Shown piece after piece: positions 32,102-42,901 of a DNA stretch of 64,000 nt. A program made the translations under genes and the position numbers. The notes under the pieces are model-generated. The model was not told the DNA's origin. It saw only the letters and a program-made list of their open reading frames with translations, and did no database searches. This DNA comes from Ascoidea asiatica. Its lineage: Eukaryota > Ascomycota > Saccharomycetes > Ascoideales > Ascoideaceae. The number at the start of each line of letters is the position of its first letter. The first letter of the stretch is position 1. The stretch spans positions 245,088-309,087 of the forward strand of contig BCKQ01000017.1 of the NCBI GenBank assembly GCA_001600695.1. Reading direction: 5' to 3'.

Positions 32102-34288
32102 ATGAAGATCTTCAAAAATCTTTTTTTTATAATAACTGTTTCTCAATTATCATTAGCTTCTATTTTCAGTTCAAATAACAAGAATGATAATTCCCCATCT
32201 TTAAAAAATGCTTATTCTTCTTGGGATTTAAATGAAATGAAAGATTTTTTAAACGATCGTCAAATCTCTTTTAATAGAAATTTAAATCCAACAGAAATTA
32301 AATCTTTGGTTGAAAAAGAATGGTTAAATTTATTAGATTCTAAAAACCCAAAAAAAAATTATTGGTATTCTCCAAATTTATTTTCTCAAAAATTCTTTTC
32401 CTCTTCAAATAAAGATGATATCAACGTCCATGATTCTGATAATGATAGTAATGATAATGATAATGATAATAAAAATTATAACTATAATTTAAATCCAAAT
32501 GCTTATAATTCTGATTTTACTAATTGGTATTTTAATTCTTGGTCAAAAAAAGATTTGTATAAATTCTTGCACAAAAATAATATTCCACTACCTGATTCAA
32601 CAAGCTACGCAAATATCTCAAAAGAAAATCTAATTAAAACTATTCAAGATAATTTCAATGAAATTGCAAAAAAGAATAATCATTCTGGCAGTTATCCTTC
32701 CGATTGGCTATTTAAGTATTGGTCTTTATCTTCCTTAAAAAGCTGGTTAAATCATCATGATATCAATTATAATAAACATTCAATTTCAAAAAATGATTTA
32801 ATCAAAAAAATTCGTCAAAATATTTTTTTAGCTTCTTTAGATTTTCAAGATTCAACTGATAATCTATTCAAAGATTTACAATTATCAAAAGCTTCTTTAT
32901 ATGATAAGTCTGGTAATTTAAAATCTGATGTATTTGATTCTTGGACTAATTCTCAATTATATGGTTGGCTATATTCTCATAATTTATTCTCTTCTGATTT
33001 ATCTGATAATGAAGACTCTAAAGACAATGAAGATTCTAGTGAAGATGATGTTGATGATAAAACTATTGAAAATATTAAAAATAAATATTATTATAATAAG
33101 GATGAATTATTAAAAATTGCAAATGAAAATAAAAATCAATTACAAAATGATATCAAATCTTGGACAGAAAAAATTTCAACAACTGTTTCTCCAATTTTAT
33201 CAAAAGGAACTGATGCCTCAAAAAATTTAATCTCAGATACTTTCAAATTAAATATTGATGATTGGCAAAAAGATAGATTAAAAGCTTATTTAAAATCAAG
33301 AGATGTTTATTATCCAAATTTTGCAAGTAAAAATGAATTAGTTAAATTAGTTAAATCCAATAATTATAAACCAAGTAACTTATTTCCTTCTTGGCCTAAT
33401 ATGCCAGGCATGCCCAATATACCAAATAAACCAAATTTCCTAAAATCTGAAAAAGAATTAAAAGATGAAGAAACTATAAAGGATAAGTCTGGTAATGTTT
33501 TAAATTCGATTTATTCCTTTACTTCTGATGAATCAATCAAATCATGGTTTACTAAAAATAAATATAAAAAATTTAATGCAAAAAATCAAGAGATTAACTA
33601 TGATTGGTTATTTCAAGGTTGGACAATTGAGTCTTTAAAATTATTTTTACAACAAAATGGAAGATCTATTGAAGGAACTCCAAATCAATTGATTATTAGA
33701 GCTTCTCAATTATATAAAGATTTAGTTTCAAGTGAAATGAGTGACAAAGCTAAAAATGTTGCAGATAAAGCTCTTGAGAGTGGCTCAAGTCTTTTCAATT
33801 TTGGTAAAAAAAAAGCTGAAGACCTCAAAAATGAAGCTAATAAACAATATCAAAAAAATGTTCAAACTGATAGCTCCTCTTCATTTTCTGATAGAATGAA
33901 AACAAAATTTTTAGGCCAAACAGTTGAACCAACGTTTTTAGAAAAGGTTAAAAACACTATTTTTGGTTACTCTAACAGTAATAATAGTTTTAAACAAAAT
34001 TTGAGTAATTATTTCAATTTTAATTCATGGAGTGAAAATGAACTAATAACTTATTTGAAATCCTTCGGTGTTAAAATCCCAGCTACTACTAAAGATAAAA
34101 TCAGTAAGGATAAACTAATTTTATTAGCAAGTGAAAATACCGATTATTATATGGGAACTGATTTATATAAACGCTATGATAATTCCATGTATGGTAAAAT
34201 CAAAAGAACTGGTAATAGTGTTTTTGAATCTATTTTATTACTTTTTTCAAACTCGATTAGTTATTTGGGATTTAGCCATAATGATTAG
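32102..34288 (+). CDS. MSC1: Msc1/Ish1-type repeat protein, secretory/nuclear-envelope stress protein
   Basis: 728 aa from the ATG at 32102. An N-terminal signal sequence (MKIFKNLFFIITVSQLSLAS) is followed by seven Ish1-type helical repeats. Each has a Ser-Trp plus (D/E)LxxFL pattern: SSWDLNEMKDFLNDRQI, NSWSKKDLYKFLHKNNI, KYWSLSSLKSWLNHHDI, DSWTNSQLYGWLYSHNL, DDWQKDRLKAYLKSRDV, QGWTIESLKLFLQQNG and NSWSENELITYLKSFGV. S. pombe Ish1 is a stress-responsive nuclear-envelope protein. S. cerevisiae Msc1 affects meiotic sister-chromatid recombination and also localises to the endomembrane or mitochondria. Asp/Asn/Glu-rich spacers lie between repeats. It is divergent from CDC25 and convergent with DBP4. 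Confidence 0.85.
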   Translation: MKIFKNLFFIITVSQLSLASIFSSNNKNDNSPSLKNAYSSWDLNEMKDFLNDRQISFNRNLNPTEIKSLVEKEWLNLLDSKNPKKNYWYSPNLFSQKFFSSSNKDDINVHDSDNDSNDNDNDNKNYNYNLNPNAYNSDFTNWYFNSWSKKDLYKFLHKNNIPLPDSTSYANISKENLIKTIQDNFNEIAKKNNHSGSYPSDWLFKYWSLSSLKSWLNHHDINYNKHSISKNDLIKKIRQNIFLASLDFQDSTDNLFKDLQLSKASLYDKSGNLKSDVFDSWTNSQLYGWLYSHNLFSSDLSDNEDSKDNEDSSEDDVDDKTIENIKNKYYYNKDELLKIANENKNQLQNDIKSWTEKISTTVSPILSKGTDASKNLISDTFKLNIDDWQKDRLKAYLKSRDVYYPNFASKNELVKLVKSNNYKPSNLFPSWPNMPGMPNIPNKPNFLKSEKELKDEETIKDKSGNVLNSIYSFTSDESIKSWFTKNKYKKFNAKNQEINYDWLFQGWTIESLKLFLQQNGRSIEGTPNQLIIRASQLYKDLVSSEMSDKAKNVADKALESGSSLFNFGKKKAEDLKNEANKQYQKNVQTDSSSSFSDRMKTKFLGQTVEPTFLEKVKNTIFGYSNSNNSFKQNLSNYFNFNSWSENELITYLKSFGVKIPATTKDKISKDKLILLASENTDYYMGTDLYKRYDNSMYGKIKRTGNSVFESILLLFSNSISYLGFSHND

Positions 34289-34560
34289 GTAAGACTATAT
34301 TGACGATATTTTATTATAAAGTATCAAACTCTATATCAATGCAATCTATCTAATTCATGTTTAAATCAAAAAAAAACTTAAAGTACGTACCGGATTTAAT
34401 ATAATATATAACAGCTTCCTTTATAGCACTCTCCTTATATTACTTTTAATATCAAAATTTTTTTATATTTTAGTTTAAGTATTCCAAAAAAATAAACAAG
34501 TGTATTTTTATGCCCAATTGAACTACGCTCATATATATTTAAAATTGAACAATATATGTT

Positions 34561-37011
34561 TTAAGCTCCAATGAGCTTGGCTGATAAAGCTTCCAAATCT
34601 TCTAACGTCTCTGGTTGCTCAAACTCTATTATTTCGTCCTCTACTGGGCTTTGCTCTTCACCTCCGATCTTGTTATTCTGGAACCATTTTGGTTTCTTAG
34701 AATTTCTATCTTCTTCACTTCCACTATCACTAATGTTCTCATTAGAAGAGTAATCAGATTCTGGTGGACCAAGATAAACCACAGCTTCTTCCTTTTCGCT
34801 ATCATTACCAAAATCATCCTCATCTCTTTCTCTTTCCTTTCTTTTTCTTTTCTTAGCCAATCTTTTTTCCCTAGCTAATTCTTTATCATCAATATCTGCC
34901 TTTGCCAATAATTCACTCTCCTTATTTACAAATTCTTTTTTTTGGGTTTTAGCATCACCTTTTTTGTGAAAGTCTTCTTCATTTTCTAACTCATATAGAG
35001 CATGAGCATTTCCTTCGTCATCAAATTTCAATTTGGTTGGATTTCCTTTAGTATTCAACGAGGCCTTTTTACTCAATGCCTTTTTAGCAGCTCTTTTAGA
35101 AGATGGAAGGTCGGTATTTAATTCGTCATTATCTTCATTACCTTCTTCCATTTCATCAGAATCTTTTAACTGATGGTTAATTCTTTTGAGAGTTAAAAAA
35201 TCATCATCTTCATTTATATCATGATTATTGATTTTTTTATTTCCTTTAAATTCATTCTTCAAGTTACTTGTAGTTTCTTCTTTCTGTTCTGAATTTACTT
35301 TTAGATAATGCTCACTTAAAACTGTCTGATTTTGTCTTTCAAACATTTTATCATATTTAGTTCTTACTTTTTTATTTTCCTCTACTATTTCTCCATCTTC
35401 ATTAGTTTTAGATAATTTCATCAATTGTCTTGAAGAGTTTTTAATTTCTTTATTTCTCAATATATCTTCGTTTGTTAATTTTTTAAACTTGATATTTGGA
35501 GAGCCTGGCAAGCCTAAAGATTGAGCAAAACTTTCGGATGGTAGCTCTTCAAATTTAAAAACATCTTTATCCTTCTGAATATAAATCGATTTAAAATATG
35601 AAATAAAAGCCTTTTGAGCTAAATATTTCAATTCAGGAGTTTTGAATAATAATCCTTGTAATTCAAGTTGAATATCTTTTTGCCTACTAGGCTTTATAAT
35701 TAATTTTTTCAAGTTTTTAACATTTTTTTCGTCTAACTTTTCGATAAATTTAATTTCTGACGGCAATAACATTAATAAAGATTTACCATTTTTTCCAAAT
35801 CGAGCAGATCTACCGACTCTATGAATATAAGTTGAAACATCTTCGGGGCAATCTAATTGAATAACCCATTGAATCGAAGGAAAATCTATACCTCTTGCAA
35901 CAATATCTGTTGCGAAAAGACAAGCATTTGATGATTTAGAGAATTTAGAAGTTGTTTCCATTCTAGCAGTTTGTTTTTGTCTACCATGTAATTTCATTAA
36001 TGGAATACCTGGTTGTAATTTACAAAATGTTTCATAAACAAAATGAACTTGCTTTGAAGTTGAGAAAAAAACTAAAATTTTTGATTTTAAATGAGATTTT
36101 AAAAAACTCCATAAGATATTTAATTTTTCATTAAGAGGTAATATTATGAAATTTTGTTCTAAAGATTCAGGTGTTGCAGATAATGTGAGGGATTGTTTAT
36201 TTATTGAAGATATTATTTTTTCACCATTTTGATCCGAACTAGAAGGTTCTGAAATAATCCCAGAATCCATTGAATCTGTATCAATATGAGTTGGATTGAT
36301 CAATGAAAGCCTAGCTAAATCCTTAATAGAATTTGTTTGAGTAGCCGAGAATAATAAAGTTTGTCTTGAAGCAGGTAAATGAGATAAAATATTATCGAGA
36401 ACCGATTTGAAACCCATATCTAGAATTCTATCAGCTTCATCTAACACTAACATTTGTAAATTTGAAACATTTAAACCATAAGATTGATCCAAATGCTGTA
36501 ATATTCTACCAGGAGTTGCAATTAATATATTCATTTTACTTATTCTTTCTTTTTCAAATTTAAAATCTTTGCCACCAATAACTAAACCTGCTGAGAAATA
36601 ATTATTATATTTACCTATTTTTATTAAAACTTCATAAATTTGAACAGCTAATTCTCTTGTAGGGGTTAAAACTAATGCACCTAAACCATCAAATTCTGTC
36701 CATTTTTCTTTAAATAACTTTTCTATCAATGGTATTAAAAAACAAAGTGTTTTTCCAGAACCAGTTCTGGCAGAAGCTAAAATATCTTTACCATAAAGAG
36801 TTTCAGGTAATGATTTTTTTTGAATATCTGTTAATGATATGAAACCAGAATTGGTTAAACCTCTTAATAAATCATGAGATATATTTAATTCTTTAAATTG
36901 AGTTGGATTAGGATTTATATTTTTCTCAACATCTTCATTTTTTTCAAGTGATTTTCTAGTATTATTTGTTCGCTTAACACCCTTTTTGTTTTTATTATGT
37001 TTCTTAGGCAT
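34561..37011 (-). CDS. DBP4: DEAD-box RNA helicase Dbp4/Hca4
   Basis: 816 aa nucleolar ATP-dependent RNA helicase needed for 18S rRNA processing and release of U14 snoRNA from pre-rRNA. The motifs are all present. The Q-motif lies around [19 protein letters not shown] (39-57) to DIQ (62-64), and Walker A ARTGSGKT at 81-88. Further on come PTRELA (117-122), TPGR, DEAD at 191-194, SAT at 222-224, [14 protein letters not shown] and [10 protein letters not shown]. The C-terminal third is charged and Lys/Glu/Asp-rich with KKALSKKAS and [13 protein letters not shown] stretches, as in Dbp4. Ending in [18 protein letters not shown] fits the conserved Dbp4 tail. A 410-bp gap separates it from the divergent next gene. 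Confidence 0.95.
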   Translation of the reverse strand: MPKKHNKNKKGVKRTNNTRKSLEKNEDVEKNINPNPTQFKELNISHDLLRGLTNSGFISLTDIQKKSLPETLYGKDILASARTGSGKTLCFLIPLIEKLFKEKWTEFDGLGALVLTPTRELAVQIYEVLIKIGKYNNYFSAGLVIGGKDFKFEKERISKMNILIATPGRILQHLDQSYGLNVSNLQMLVLDEADRILDMGFKSVLDNILSHLPASRQTLLFSATQTNSIKDLARLSLINPTHIDTDSMDSGIISEPSSSDQNGEKIISSINKQSLTLSATPESLEQNFIILPLNEKLNILWSFLKSHLKSKILVFFSTSKQVHFVYETFCKLQPGIPLMKLHGRQKQTARMETTSKFSKSSNACLFATDIVARGIDFPSIQWVIQLDCPEDVSTYIHRVGRSARFGKNGKSLLMLLPSEIKFIEKLDEKNVKNLKKLIIKPSRQKDIQLELQGLLFKTPELKYLAQKAFISYFKSIYIQKDKDVFKFEELPSESFAQSLGLPGSPNIKFKKLTNEDILRNKEIKNSSRQLMKLSKTNEDGEIVEENKKVRTKYDKMFERQNQTVLSEHYLKVNSEQKEETTSNLKNEFKGNKKINNHDINEDDDFLTLKRINHQLKDSDEMEEGNEDNDELNTDLPSSKRAAKKALSKKASLNTKGNPTKLKFDDEGNAHALYELENEEDFHKKGDAKTQKKEFVNKESELLAKADIDDKELAREKRLAKKRKRKERERDEDDFGNDSEKEEAVVYLGPPESDYSSNENISDSGSEEDRNSKKPKWFQNNKIGGEEQSPVEDEIIEFEQPETLEDLEALSAKLIGA

Positions 37012-37421
37012 TACAATTTTTATTATTATTACTTTTCTTTTTTATTTCACCTTTTTTATAAGTATTCTGTATTTAATTTTAGTATTATTTTTCACAATTA
37101 TTTCAAATTTGAAAAATAGAAAAAAAATATTTTTTTTGATGGTTTTAAGAAAGAAAAATAAAAGATCTGGAACCATTGTGATGGATCCAAACTTTGTATA
37201 AATAATAAATGAAGTTAACATTTACCGCACAGCAGTGATTAACATTACTGTAACTAAATATATTACCGAAGTAATATTTCATTTGATAAATAATAAAGCT
37301 GTGAAGAAACAATTGATTTACAACGCAATTGAAGATTTGTTTGTAGAGAATATCAGAATATCAGAATATAAGAATATAAGAAATAAGGTAAAAAAAGAAA
37401 AGAAGGAAAGAAGAATTGAAT
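37012..37421. promoter_or_regulatory. Divergent promoter DBP4 / orphan membrane protein
   Basis: 410 bp, AT-rich, without a GC-rich island. It holds four tandem 8-bp units at 37348-37379 just upstream of the membrane-protein start. A frame at 37235-37429 overlaps that start and has no features. Confidence 0.4.
37348..37379. repeat. 4 x 8-bp tandem repeat GAATAT(C/A)A
   Basis: Two GAATATCA units are followed by two GAATATAA units, in the presumed 5' leader 43-74 bp before the ATG of the membrane-protein gene. Confidence 0.9.
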
Positions 37422-38192
37422 ATGGATGATTTTTATGCAATTTATGATTTGGGACAAATAAGAAATATATTTAAAATAAAACTTGGACTAATTATATCAT
37501 CATATGTATTACTTTTGATTAATATAATTGTAGGAATAATATTAACGATAACAGTCCCAAGAGAAATATTTAAAAGTTCGATTATTGGATTATTTGATTT
37601 ACTACCATTAGTTTATAGTTATAATGTAGAATTCAATCCAGAATTTGAAAGTGATCATTTTACACCAAGTTTAATGATTTTACCAAATTTAGTAATAATT
37701 TTATTAAATTTTATAATTTTAATATTTGTTTCAAATTTTTTGAATGAAGGAATAAATAATAAAATTAAGTTTACAGATGATATTATAAAATATATTAAAT
37801 TGTATGGATTAACAAAAAATGCAATTAAAAATACAACAATAATTTTAATTGTATCATTATCACTTACAATTTTAACGTTTATTGGAATTTTAATTACTGA
37901 TTATATAACACTTAATGAGATTATAATCAATAATAAATTTAAAGAATTATTTAATAAAGGATGTCTTGTTAAAAGAAGACTTGGTAGAATTTCTATTAAT
38001 TGTTGTTATATTTATGAATGTGAAAATGCAGATAATAAAATTGGATTTAGAAATAATAATGATGAATTTAATAAAAAAGTTCATACAAATGATCTAAAAA
38101 GAAGAATGGCATGTCAAATATTTTCAAAAGCTTCTTTAAAAGGAAATGGATTTTACAGTTGTTCAAATAATTATCCTCCAAGATATCAATGA
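37422..38192 (+). CDS. Unrecognised multi-span membrane protein
   Basis: 256 aa from the ATG at 37422, the first in-frame ATG after the repeat-containing leader. Three clear hydrophobic helices are seen: about residues 21-45 (LGLIISSYVLLLINIIVGII), 83-105 (SLMILPNLVIILLNFIILIF) and 137-165 (NTTIILIVSLSLTILTFIGI). A fourth, shorter hydrophobic stretch lies near 50-65. The C-terminal 75 residues are soluble, basic and contain seven Cys (for example NCCYIYECENAD, MACQ, YSCSNN). There is no N-terminal signal, no CAAX box and no family motif I can name. The codon pattern is normal for the window and it lies between DBP4 and a dehydrogenase-like gene with its own spacing, so I regard it as real. 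The function is unknown. Confidence 0.65.
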   Translation: MDDFYAIYDLGQIRNIFKIKLGLIISSYVLLLINIIVGIILTITVPREIFKSSIIGLFDLLPLVYSYNVEFNPEFESDHFTPSLMILPNLVIILLNFIILIFVSNFLNEGINNKIKFTDDIIKYIKLYGLTKNAIKNTTIILIVSLSLTILTFIGILITDYITLNEIIINNKFKELFNKGCLVKRRLGRISINCCYIYECENADNKIGFRNNNDEFNKKVHTNDLKRRMACQIFSKASLKGNGFYSCSNNYPPRYQ

Positions 38193-39129
38193 AACTTACA
38201 ATATTATTTTTATAATTCTAGCTTCCAAATATAGAAAGAAGAAGTAAGTAAATAAATTCAATGAAATTAATGAAATTGATGAAATAAAGCTTTGTACTGA
38301 ATTCTTTATATATATTAAGTTAGTATTGTTAAGTAACGCCAATGCCCCTACAATCAAATGGGTTCATTCATCAAAATCACCAGAAATTGATGTCAATGAG
38401 ATCAGACGGATAGTGATTTTGGGGAGTAACCGTGCAGAAAGTCTCAGAGCCGTTGCAGGATCCAGAGGTCATGTGATGGTGGAAAATACCAGAAGAGTGG
38501 TAACTTCAAAAGCAGCATAAAGATTCCGGGTAAGAAAGGTATCCTCAAAGGAAGAGCTCGACGAGAATTGCCTTGAAAGCAAGAGGAACTCCTCAAAACT
38601 AAACATAATGCCAAAGACAGACAATTTTCCGCCCCACTACCGAGGATACATTTATACTTTTTTACGTTCCGACTCAGACCCTTTACCGGATACTATTATC
38701 CAAATCGGGAAAATCTCACGATAACGATAAAAGTTTTTTGTTATTGAAGCTTTTTTCAGATAATAAAGATATTTCAAAAAGCAAAGGTGTAACTTAAGGG
38801 TATTTCAGAGGATATATTGATTGGCTGACCAATGGTTTATGATTCTCGATTTATGATTGGGAAATTCATGAAATATGTTTCTCTATCCTAGAATTACTTA
38901 ATTTAATTAGAGTGGTAATGATACTTTATTTGTTTTTCAATTCCACTTCAAATCTCAATTTAAATCTCGATCAAAGAACGTTACTTAATTTTTTTGCATT
39001 GGACTATCCTTCACTATTTTTTTTAATTCTTTTATATAAATTGATCTTTTTTTTCCTTTTATTTACATTTTGGTTCTCTTCTTCGATTATCAAATATTTT
39101 AATATTCTTTTTTCTTTCAGTAATAAATC
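38193..39129. promoter_or_regulatory. Promoter region of ketopantoate reductase-like gene
   Basis: 940 bp. A GC-rich island at about 38330-38700 contains CCGGGTAA at 38526-38533, the reverse complement of the Reb1 site TTACCCGG. A pyrimidine tract ending TTTCAG just before the next gene resembles an acceptor, but I found no donor with an ATG to pair it with. The 64-codon frame 38326-38520 in the island is not supported. Confidence 0.5.
38526..38533 (-). promoter_or_regulatory. Reb1-like TTACCCGG site (reverse strand)
   Basis: An exact 8-bp TTACCCGG on the minus strand inside the GC-rich island, about 600 bp upstream of the 39130 start. This matches the core of yeast Reb1 sites; binding is inferred. 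Confidence 0.5.
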
Positions 39130-40167
39130 ATGTCTACTGAATCTAAAACTCCTAAAGTTCTATTAATAGGCCCCGGTGGGGTTGGAACTATGGTCGCCTT
39201 TGGTATAGATTATACTGGAAAAGCAGATTTATCATTAGTAGTTAGAAGAGATTATCCAGTTGTTTCAAAATCGGGTTATAATATAAACTCTTGTGATTAT
39301 GGAATTTATAAAAATTGGAAACCAAAAAATTCAATTTACAAAAGCATTGATCAAGCTTTTGAAGGTGCTCCTTATAATTATATTATTTTATGTACAAAAA
39401 ATTTACCAGATATAACTAAATTTGAAGATATTATTCAGCCTTTAGTTAATAATGAAACAGTTATTGTTTTAATACAAAATGGTTTTGGTAATCAAATTCC
39501 TTTTTTTAAAAAGTATCCAAATAATATCGTGTTAAGTGGTGTTACTCATATTGCTTCTCATAATTATTCTGGTAATGTTAATCAAACTCAACATGATTTA
39601 GTTTATTTGAGTTATTTTTATAATCAAAATTTATCAATAGATTCTCAAAAAGTGGCTGCAAAAAAATTCATATCGATTTACTCAAACGATAAAAATGATA
39701 TAATTTATCATCCTGATTATAAATATTGGAGATATAGAAAATTAATTTACAATGCTACTGTTAATACTACTGCTGCTTTAACCGATGTTGATATTGGTAG
39801 ATTAGATTATTGTGGTGGTTTAGATGATATTGTTTTACCTGCAATGAGAGAAGTTATAAAAATCGCAAAAACGGATGGTATTGATTTACCAAAGGATGCT
39901 ATAAATGTTGGAATTCATGCTGATGATGGTGATTATTTTAAACCATCAATGCAAGTTGATGTTGAAAAAGGAAACCCAATGGAAATTCAAGTTATTCTTG
40001 GTAATCTTTTAGATAAAGCTGAAGAATTAAAAGTTTCTGCTCCAACTTTATCAATTCTTTACAAATTATTAAAAATTGTTCAATTCAAATTAAAAGAGAA
40101 AGGTGGTTATATCCCTCCAATGCCAATGCCAAGACCGCTTGATAATAAAGATAGGCTTTATGAATAA
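39130..40167 (+). CDS. Ketopantoate reductase (ApbA/PanE)-family NAD(P)H oxidoreductase
   Basis: 345 aa. The N-terminal Rossmann motif KVLLIGPGGVGTMVAFGIDY (residues 9-28) is followed by LSLVVRRDYPVVSKSGYNINSCDYG. Next come YNYIILCTKNLPD (the TKxxD pattern that holds the substrate-side Lys) and VIVLIQNGFGNQIPF with the family's QNG. A C-terminal helical domain includes WRYRKLIYNATVNTTAALTDVD, with the conserved Lys/Asn of ketopantoate reductases. It looks closer to the fungal YDL144C-type paralogue than to Pan5, since it has the SCDYG block. The natural substrate is therefore uncertain: pantothenate synthesis or an uncharacterised 2-keto acid reduction. Confidence 0.88.
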   Translation: MSTESKTPKVLLIGPGGVGTMVAFGIDYTGKADLSLVVRRDYPVVSKSGYNINSCDYGIYKNWKPKNSIYKSIDQAFEGAPYNYIILCTKNLPDITKFEDIIQPLVNNETVIVLIQNGFGNQIPFFKKYPNNIVLSGVTHIASHNYSGNVNQTQHDLVYLSYFYNQNLSIDSQKVAAKKFISIYSNDKNDIIYHPDYKYWRYRKLIYNATVNTTAALTDVDIGRLDYCGGLDDIVLPAMREVIKIAKTDGIDLPKDAINVGIHADDGDYFKPSMQVDVEKGNPMEIQVILGNLLDKAEELKVSAPTLSILYKLLKIVQFKLKEKGGYIPPMPMPRPLDNKDRLYE

Positions 40168-40440
40168 TTTCTTATTTATTTTATTCCATAATCTGTATAT
40201 TTAAAAGCTTTTATATACAATAATAATAATAACGCTACATCTATTAAAAAATGTTAAACCTTGTTCATTTATATTTACGGAAAATCAAAAAAAAAAAAAA
40301 ATTTGAAAGTAAAAGTTTTAGAATCTTACCAATAGTTTTGACAAATAAATTACTTTTCATACCATTTACTATTCAGGGAGAATAATAATAATAATAATAA
40401 GATGATAATAATAGTACTAATAATAACAATTAAAAAATGG

Positions 40441-42312
40441 TTATAATTGATCTTTTCCCGTTTTTAAATAGATTTCAGTTTTTTTTAAAATTTGCAACTT
40501 TTTACTTAACTTATCTTCAAATACTTCATTTGTAAATCTATGATATACAAGGTCCATACCCCTTGATCTAAAATTTTCCCTTTCTCGTTCATCTAAGTTA
40601 TAAGCCTTTAACATTACCTCACTCAATTCTTTAAAAGATTTTTTCTCTGAATTGGTTAAAGTGTAGTAATCTGGATCAGTTTCAGATTTGAAAAAAAAAC
40701 CAGTATTTGCAATTCCTTTGGCATGAGTAAATTTATCCCAAGGAATACAAATATCAAGATATGGACCAGCAGAAGCATGAACAATTGGAATTAAACCATT
40801 TGCTAAATATTCAACAACCGATATACCAAAATGCTCATTCCACATTGTATTTATACCGAATGTAGAAGTTTTAAAATATTCCAAAACTTTTGAATATTCT
40901 GCATTCAAGATAAATTCAACGAAAACTGAAATTTTCAATTCTCTTGTTAACTCAATTAACTTATCAACAAAATTTTTATCAATCTCATTTCTAATTGAAC
41001 CAATTAAAATCAATTTTGGGTATCTATTTGCCTTTATTGTATTTGGATCTATATTTGATAAATCAATATTCGGATATTTATTTAATAAAAATTTTGTAAA
41101 CTCATGTATTAATAACTCATGTCTTTTTTCTGGTCTAAATTGAGCTAAATATAAGAAATATGGCATTCTATAATAAGTAATTAATTCATATTCTTCAGAT
41201 AATGATGAAGTTGAATTATTTGTTGGATTCGTATTATTTTGAGAGATTAAGTTATCTAGATTATATTTAATTTGTTTTTGAGTTGCACATGGAGGATATA
41301 ATATATCTAATCTATAAGGATTCATTTCATCAGTATTTTTTTTTTCATTTTTATGATTAGAATTTTCATTCAAAAACCAAATTTTTCTCAAGTGATTGTA
41401 AGTCCACGTTGAATTTGCTAATGGAATTGTAATATAACAACCAACTATGGTATATAAAAGCATAAAAATTTTCCAATAAATAAATTTGAATAAAATTCTT
41501 GGATTTGAATAATTTTTAGATATATTTAATTTTGCCAACATATCTTGAGAAATTATTGGATAATGAGTATAAGATAAAATCGGAATGTCTAAAACTGTTG
41601 AAACTAAAGGATAAGAAAATGGAAAACCAACAGTATCAATGAAGAAATCAGGAGGTAAACTTGTAATAGCTTTAAAAGATAATATAATTGAATTAAATGC
41701 CTCCCCTAATAAAGAAAAGATTTTATAATTTGATTTGAATTTAGGTATATTTATAAAAATAATTCTATTCGAATCTAAAGTTAAATTAAATAAATTATTA
41801 ACATTTTTCAAAATTTGAGTATTTTCCAAAGTTTCAGATGAATAAATTACAACCAAATTATTTAAATCATCATTTAATATAACATTGACTAATTGCCATA
41901 AAACTTTTTCTCCACCACCACCAGCATTACAATTTGGATGTAAAATTCCATAAATTTTTTTTTTATTAATAATTTTAGAATTAATTATCAAATTTTTAGT
42001 GAATAAATTTTTATTTGAGTTTGATTTATCAATTGGGCTAATTTCTAATAAATCCTTTGAATTTAAACTTGTTGAATAAAAAGAAGGATCTAAAGAAGAT
42101 AAAATACACTTTTTTCTCAAAATACCTAATTTATAACCCAATTTTTTTTTAGTAAAACCTAAATTTTTTTCTGAATTTAAAGCTTTTTCAACTTTTGAGA
42201 TATAATTTAAAGGTGGATTTATTATTAATTTCGTTAAAAACTTAGAAAAAGTAGAAAGACTTGAATATAATATAACTAAAAGTGTAGATAAAATTAACAA
42301 AAAAGATCTCAT
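40441..42312 (-). CDS. ALG11: Alg11 alpha-1,2-mannosyltransferase
   Basis: 623 aa. Alg11 adds the fourth and fifth mannoses to dolichol-PP-linked Man3GlcNAc2 on the cytosolic face of the ER, using GDP-mannose. An N-terminal membrane anchor (residues 1-20) is followed by a lumen/cytosol linker. The GT4-family blocks are HPNCNAGGGGEKVLWQLV (about 125-140), DFFIDTVGFPFSYPL, SYTHYPIISQDML, ANSTWTYNHL, LYPPC, YLAQFRPEKRH, and WNEHFGISVVEYLANGL with the retaining-GT E-x7-E pair (about 494-502), then AHASAGP-like VHASAGPYLDI. All match Alg11. The gene shares a 590-bp divergent region with the SAY1-like gene. Confidence 0.95.
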   Translation of the reverse strand: MRSFLLILSTLLVILYSSLSTFSKFLTKLIINPPLNYISKVEKALNSEKNLGFTKKKLGYKLGILRKKCILSSLDPSFYSTSLNSKDLLEISPIDKSNSNKNLFTKNLIINSKIINKKKIYGILHPNCNAGGGGEKVLWQLVNVILNDDLNNLVVIYSSETLENTQILKNVNNLFNLTLDSNRIIFINIPKFKSNYKIFSLLGEAFNSIILSFKAITSLPPDFFIDTVGFPFSYPLVSTVLDIPILSYTHYPIISQDMLAKLNISKNYSNPRILFKFIYWKIFMLLYTIVGCYITIPLANSTWTYNHLRKIWFLNENSNHKNEKKNTDEMNPYRLDILYPPCATQKQIKYNLDNLISQNNTNPTNNSTSSLSEEYELITYYRMPYFLYLAQFRPEKRHELLIHEFTKFLLNKYPNIDLSNIDPNTIKANRYPKLILIGSIRNEIDKNFVDKLIELTRELKISVFVEFILNAEYSKVLEYFKTSTFGINTMWNEHFGISVVEYLANGLIPIVHASAGPYLDICIPWDKFTHAKGIANTGFFFKSETDPDYYTLTNSEKKSFKELSEVMLKAYNLDERERENFRSRGMDLVYHRFTNEVFEDKLSKKLQILKKTEIYLKTGKDQL

Positions 42313-42901
42313 TTTTGAACTTGAAATTGAAATTGAAATGATTTTGAATAAGACAGATTAGATAACAATATTTTAATGTGTTATAGAAAAAATATTTTTT
42401 CAAATTGATGTTCTGATTGTATAGAATAGTAAAAAATAGATAATAAGTAAAAAGTAGATGATAAGTAAAAAATAATAAATAAATAATAAATAAATAAAAA
42501 AATGGTGCATCAGTTATCCAGTATCTTATAAATTTTATAGCGCAATGTCAGAATTGCTAACAATACTACCGTATACTTTTGTCTAAGGCCATCTGTAATT
42601 TCAAACCAGTGAATTGCCTGCGTAGACTCTTTGCTCAATGCTTTCAGTGGCAATTCATGATCTGTGCCTGTGTTTTATCATAATAAGAAGAGCTGAAGAG
42701 CTTTCATAGTCTGAGAATATAGTTATTATAAATATCTTTATAGAATATACCAAAGGGATAATATTGTAAATAATGGGATAATAGATTATTTGGGATCAAG
42801 AATTTCAATATATCTCAATTTCGTCTGATTTAACTCAACTATTAACCAATCTTCCTAGTTTTTTTTACCTGTTTTTACTTCTTAAGTTTTTGTTTGTTTC
42901 A
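42313..42901. promoter_or_regulatory. Divergent promoter ALG11 / SAY1-like gene
   Basis: 590 bp. AT-rich with AATAA repeats near 42425-42500 and a small moderately GC-rich patch at about 42590-42670. No other feature. Confidence 0.4.

Noticed and set aside
38326-38520. 64-codon frame in the island before 39130
   Set aside because: Has no homology cue and overlaps a Reb1-type promoter island.
39108-39120. Possible 3' splice site (TTTCTTTCAG) just before the ketopantoate reductase-like ATG
   Set aside because: No donor with an in-frame ATG was found upstream, and the ORF already begins with a complete Rossmann fold. It could be a 5' UTR intron but is unsupported.
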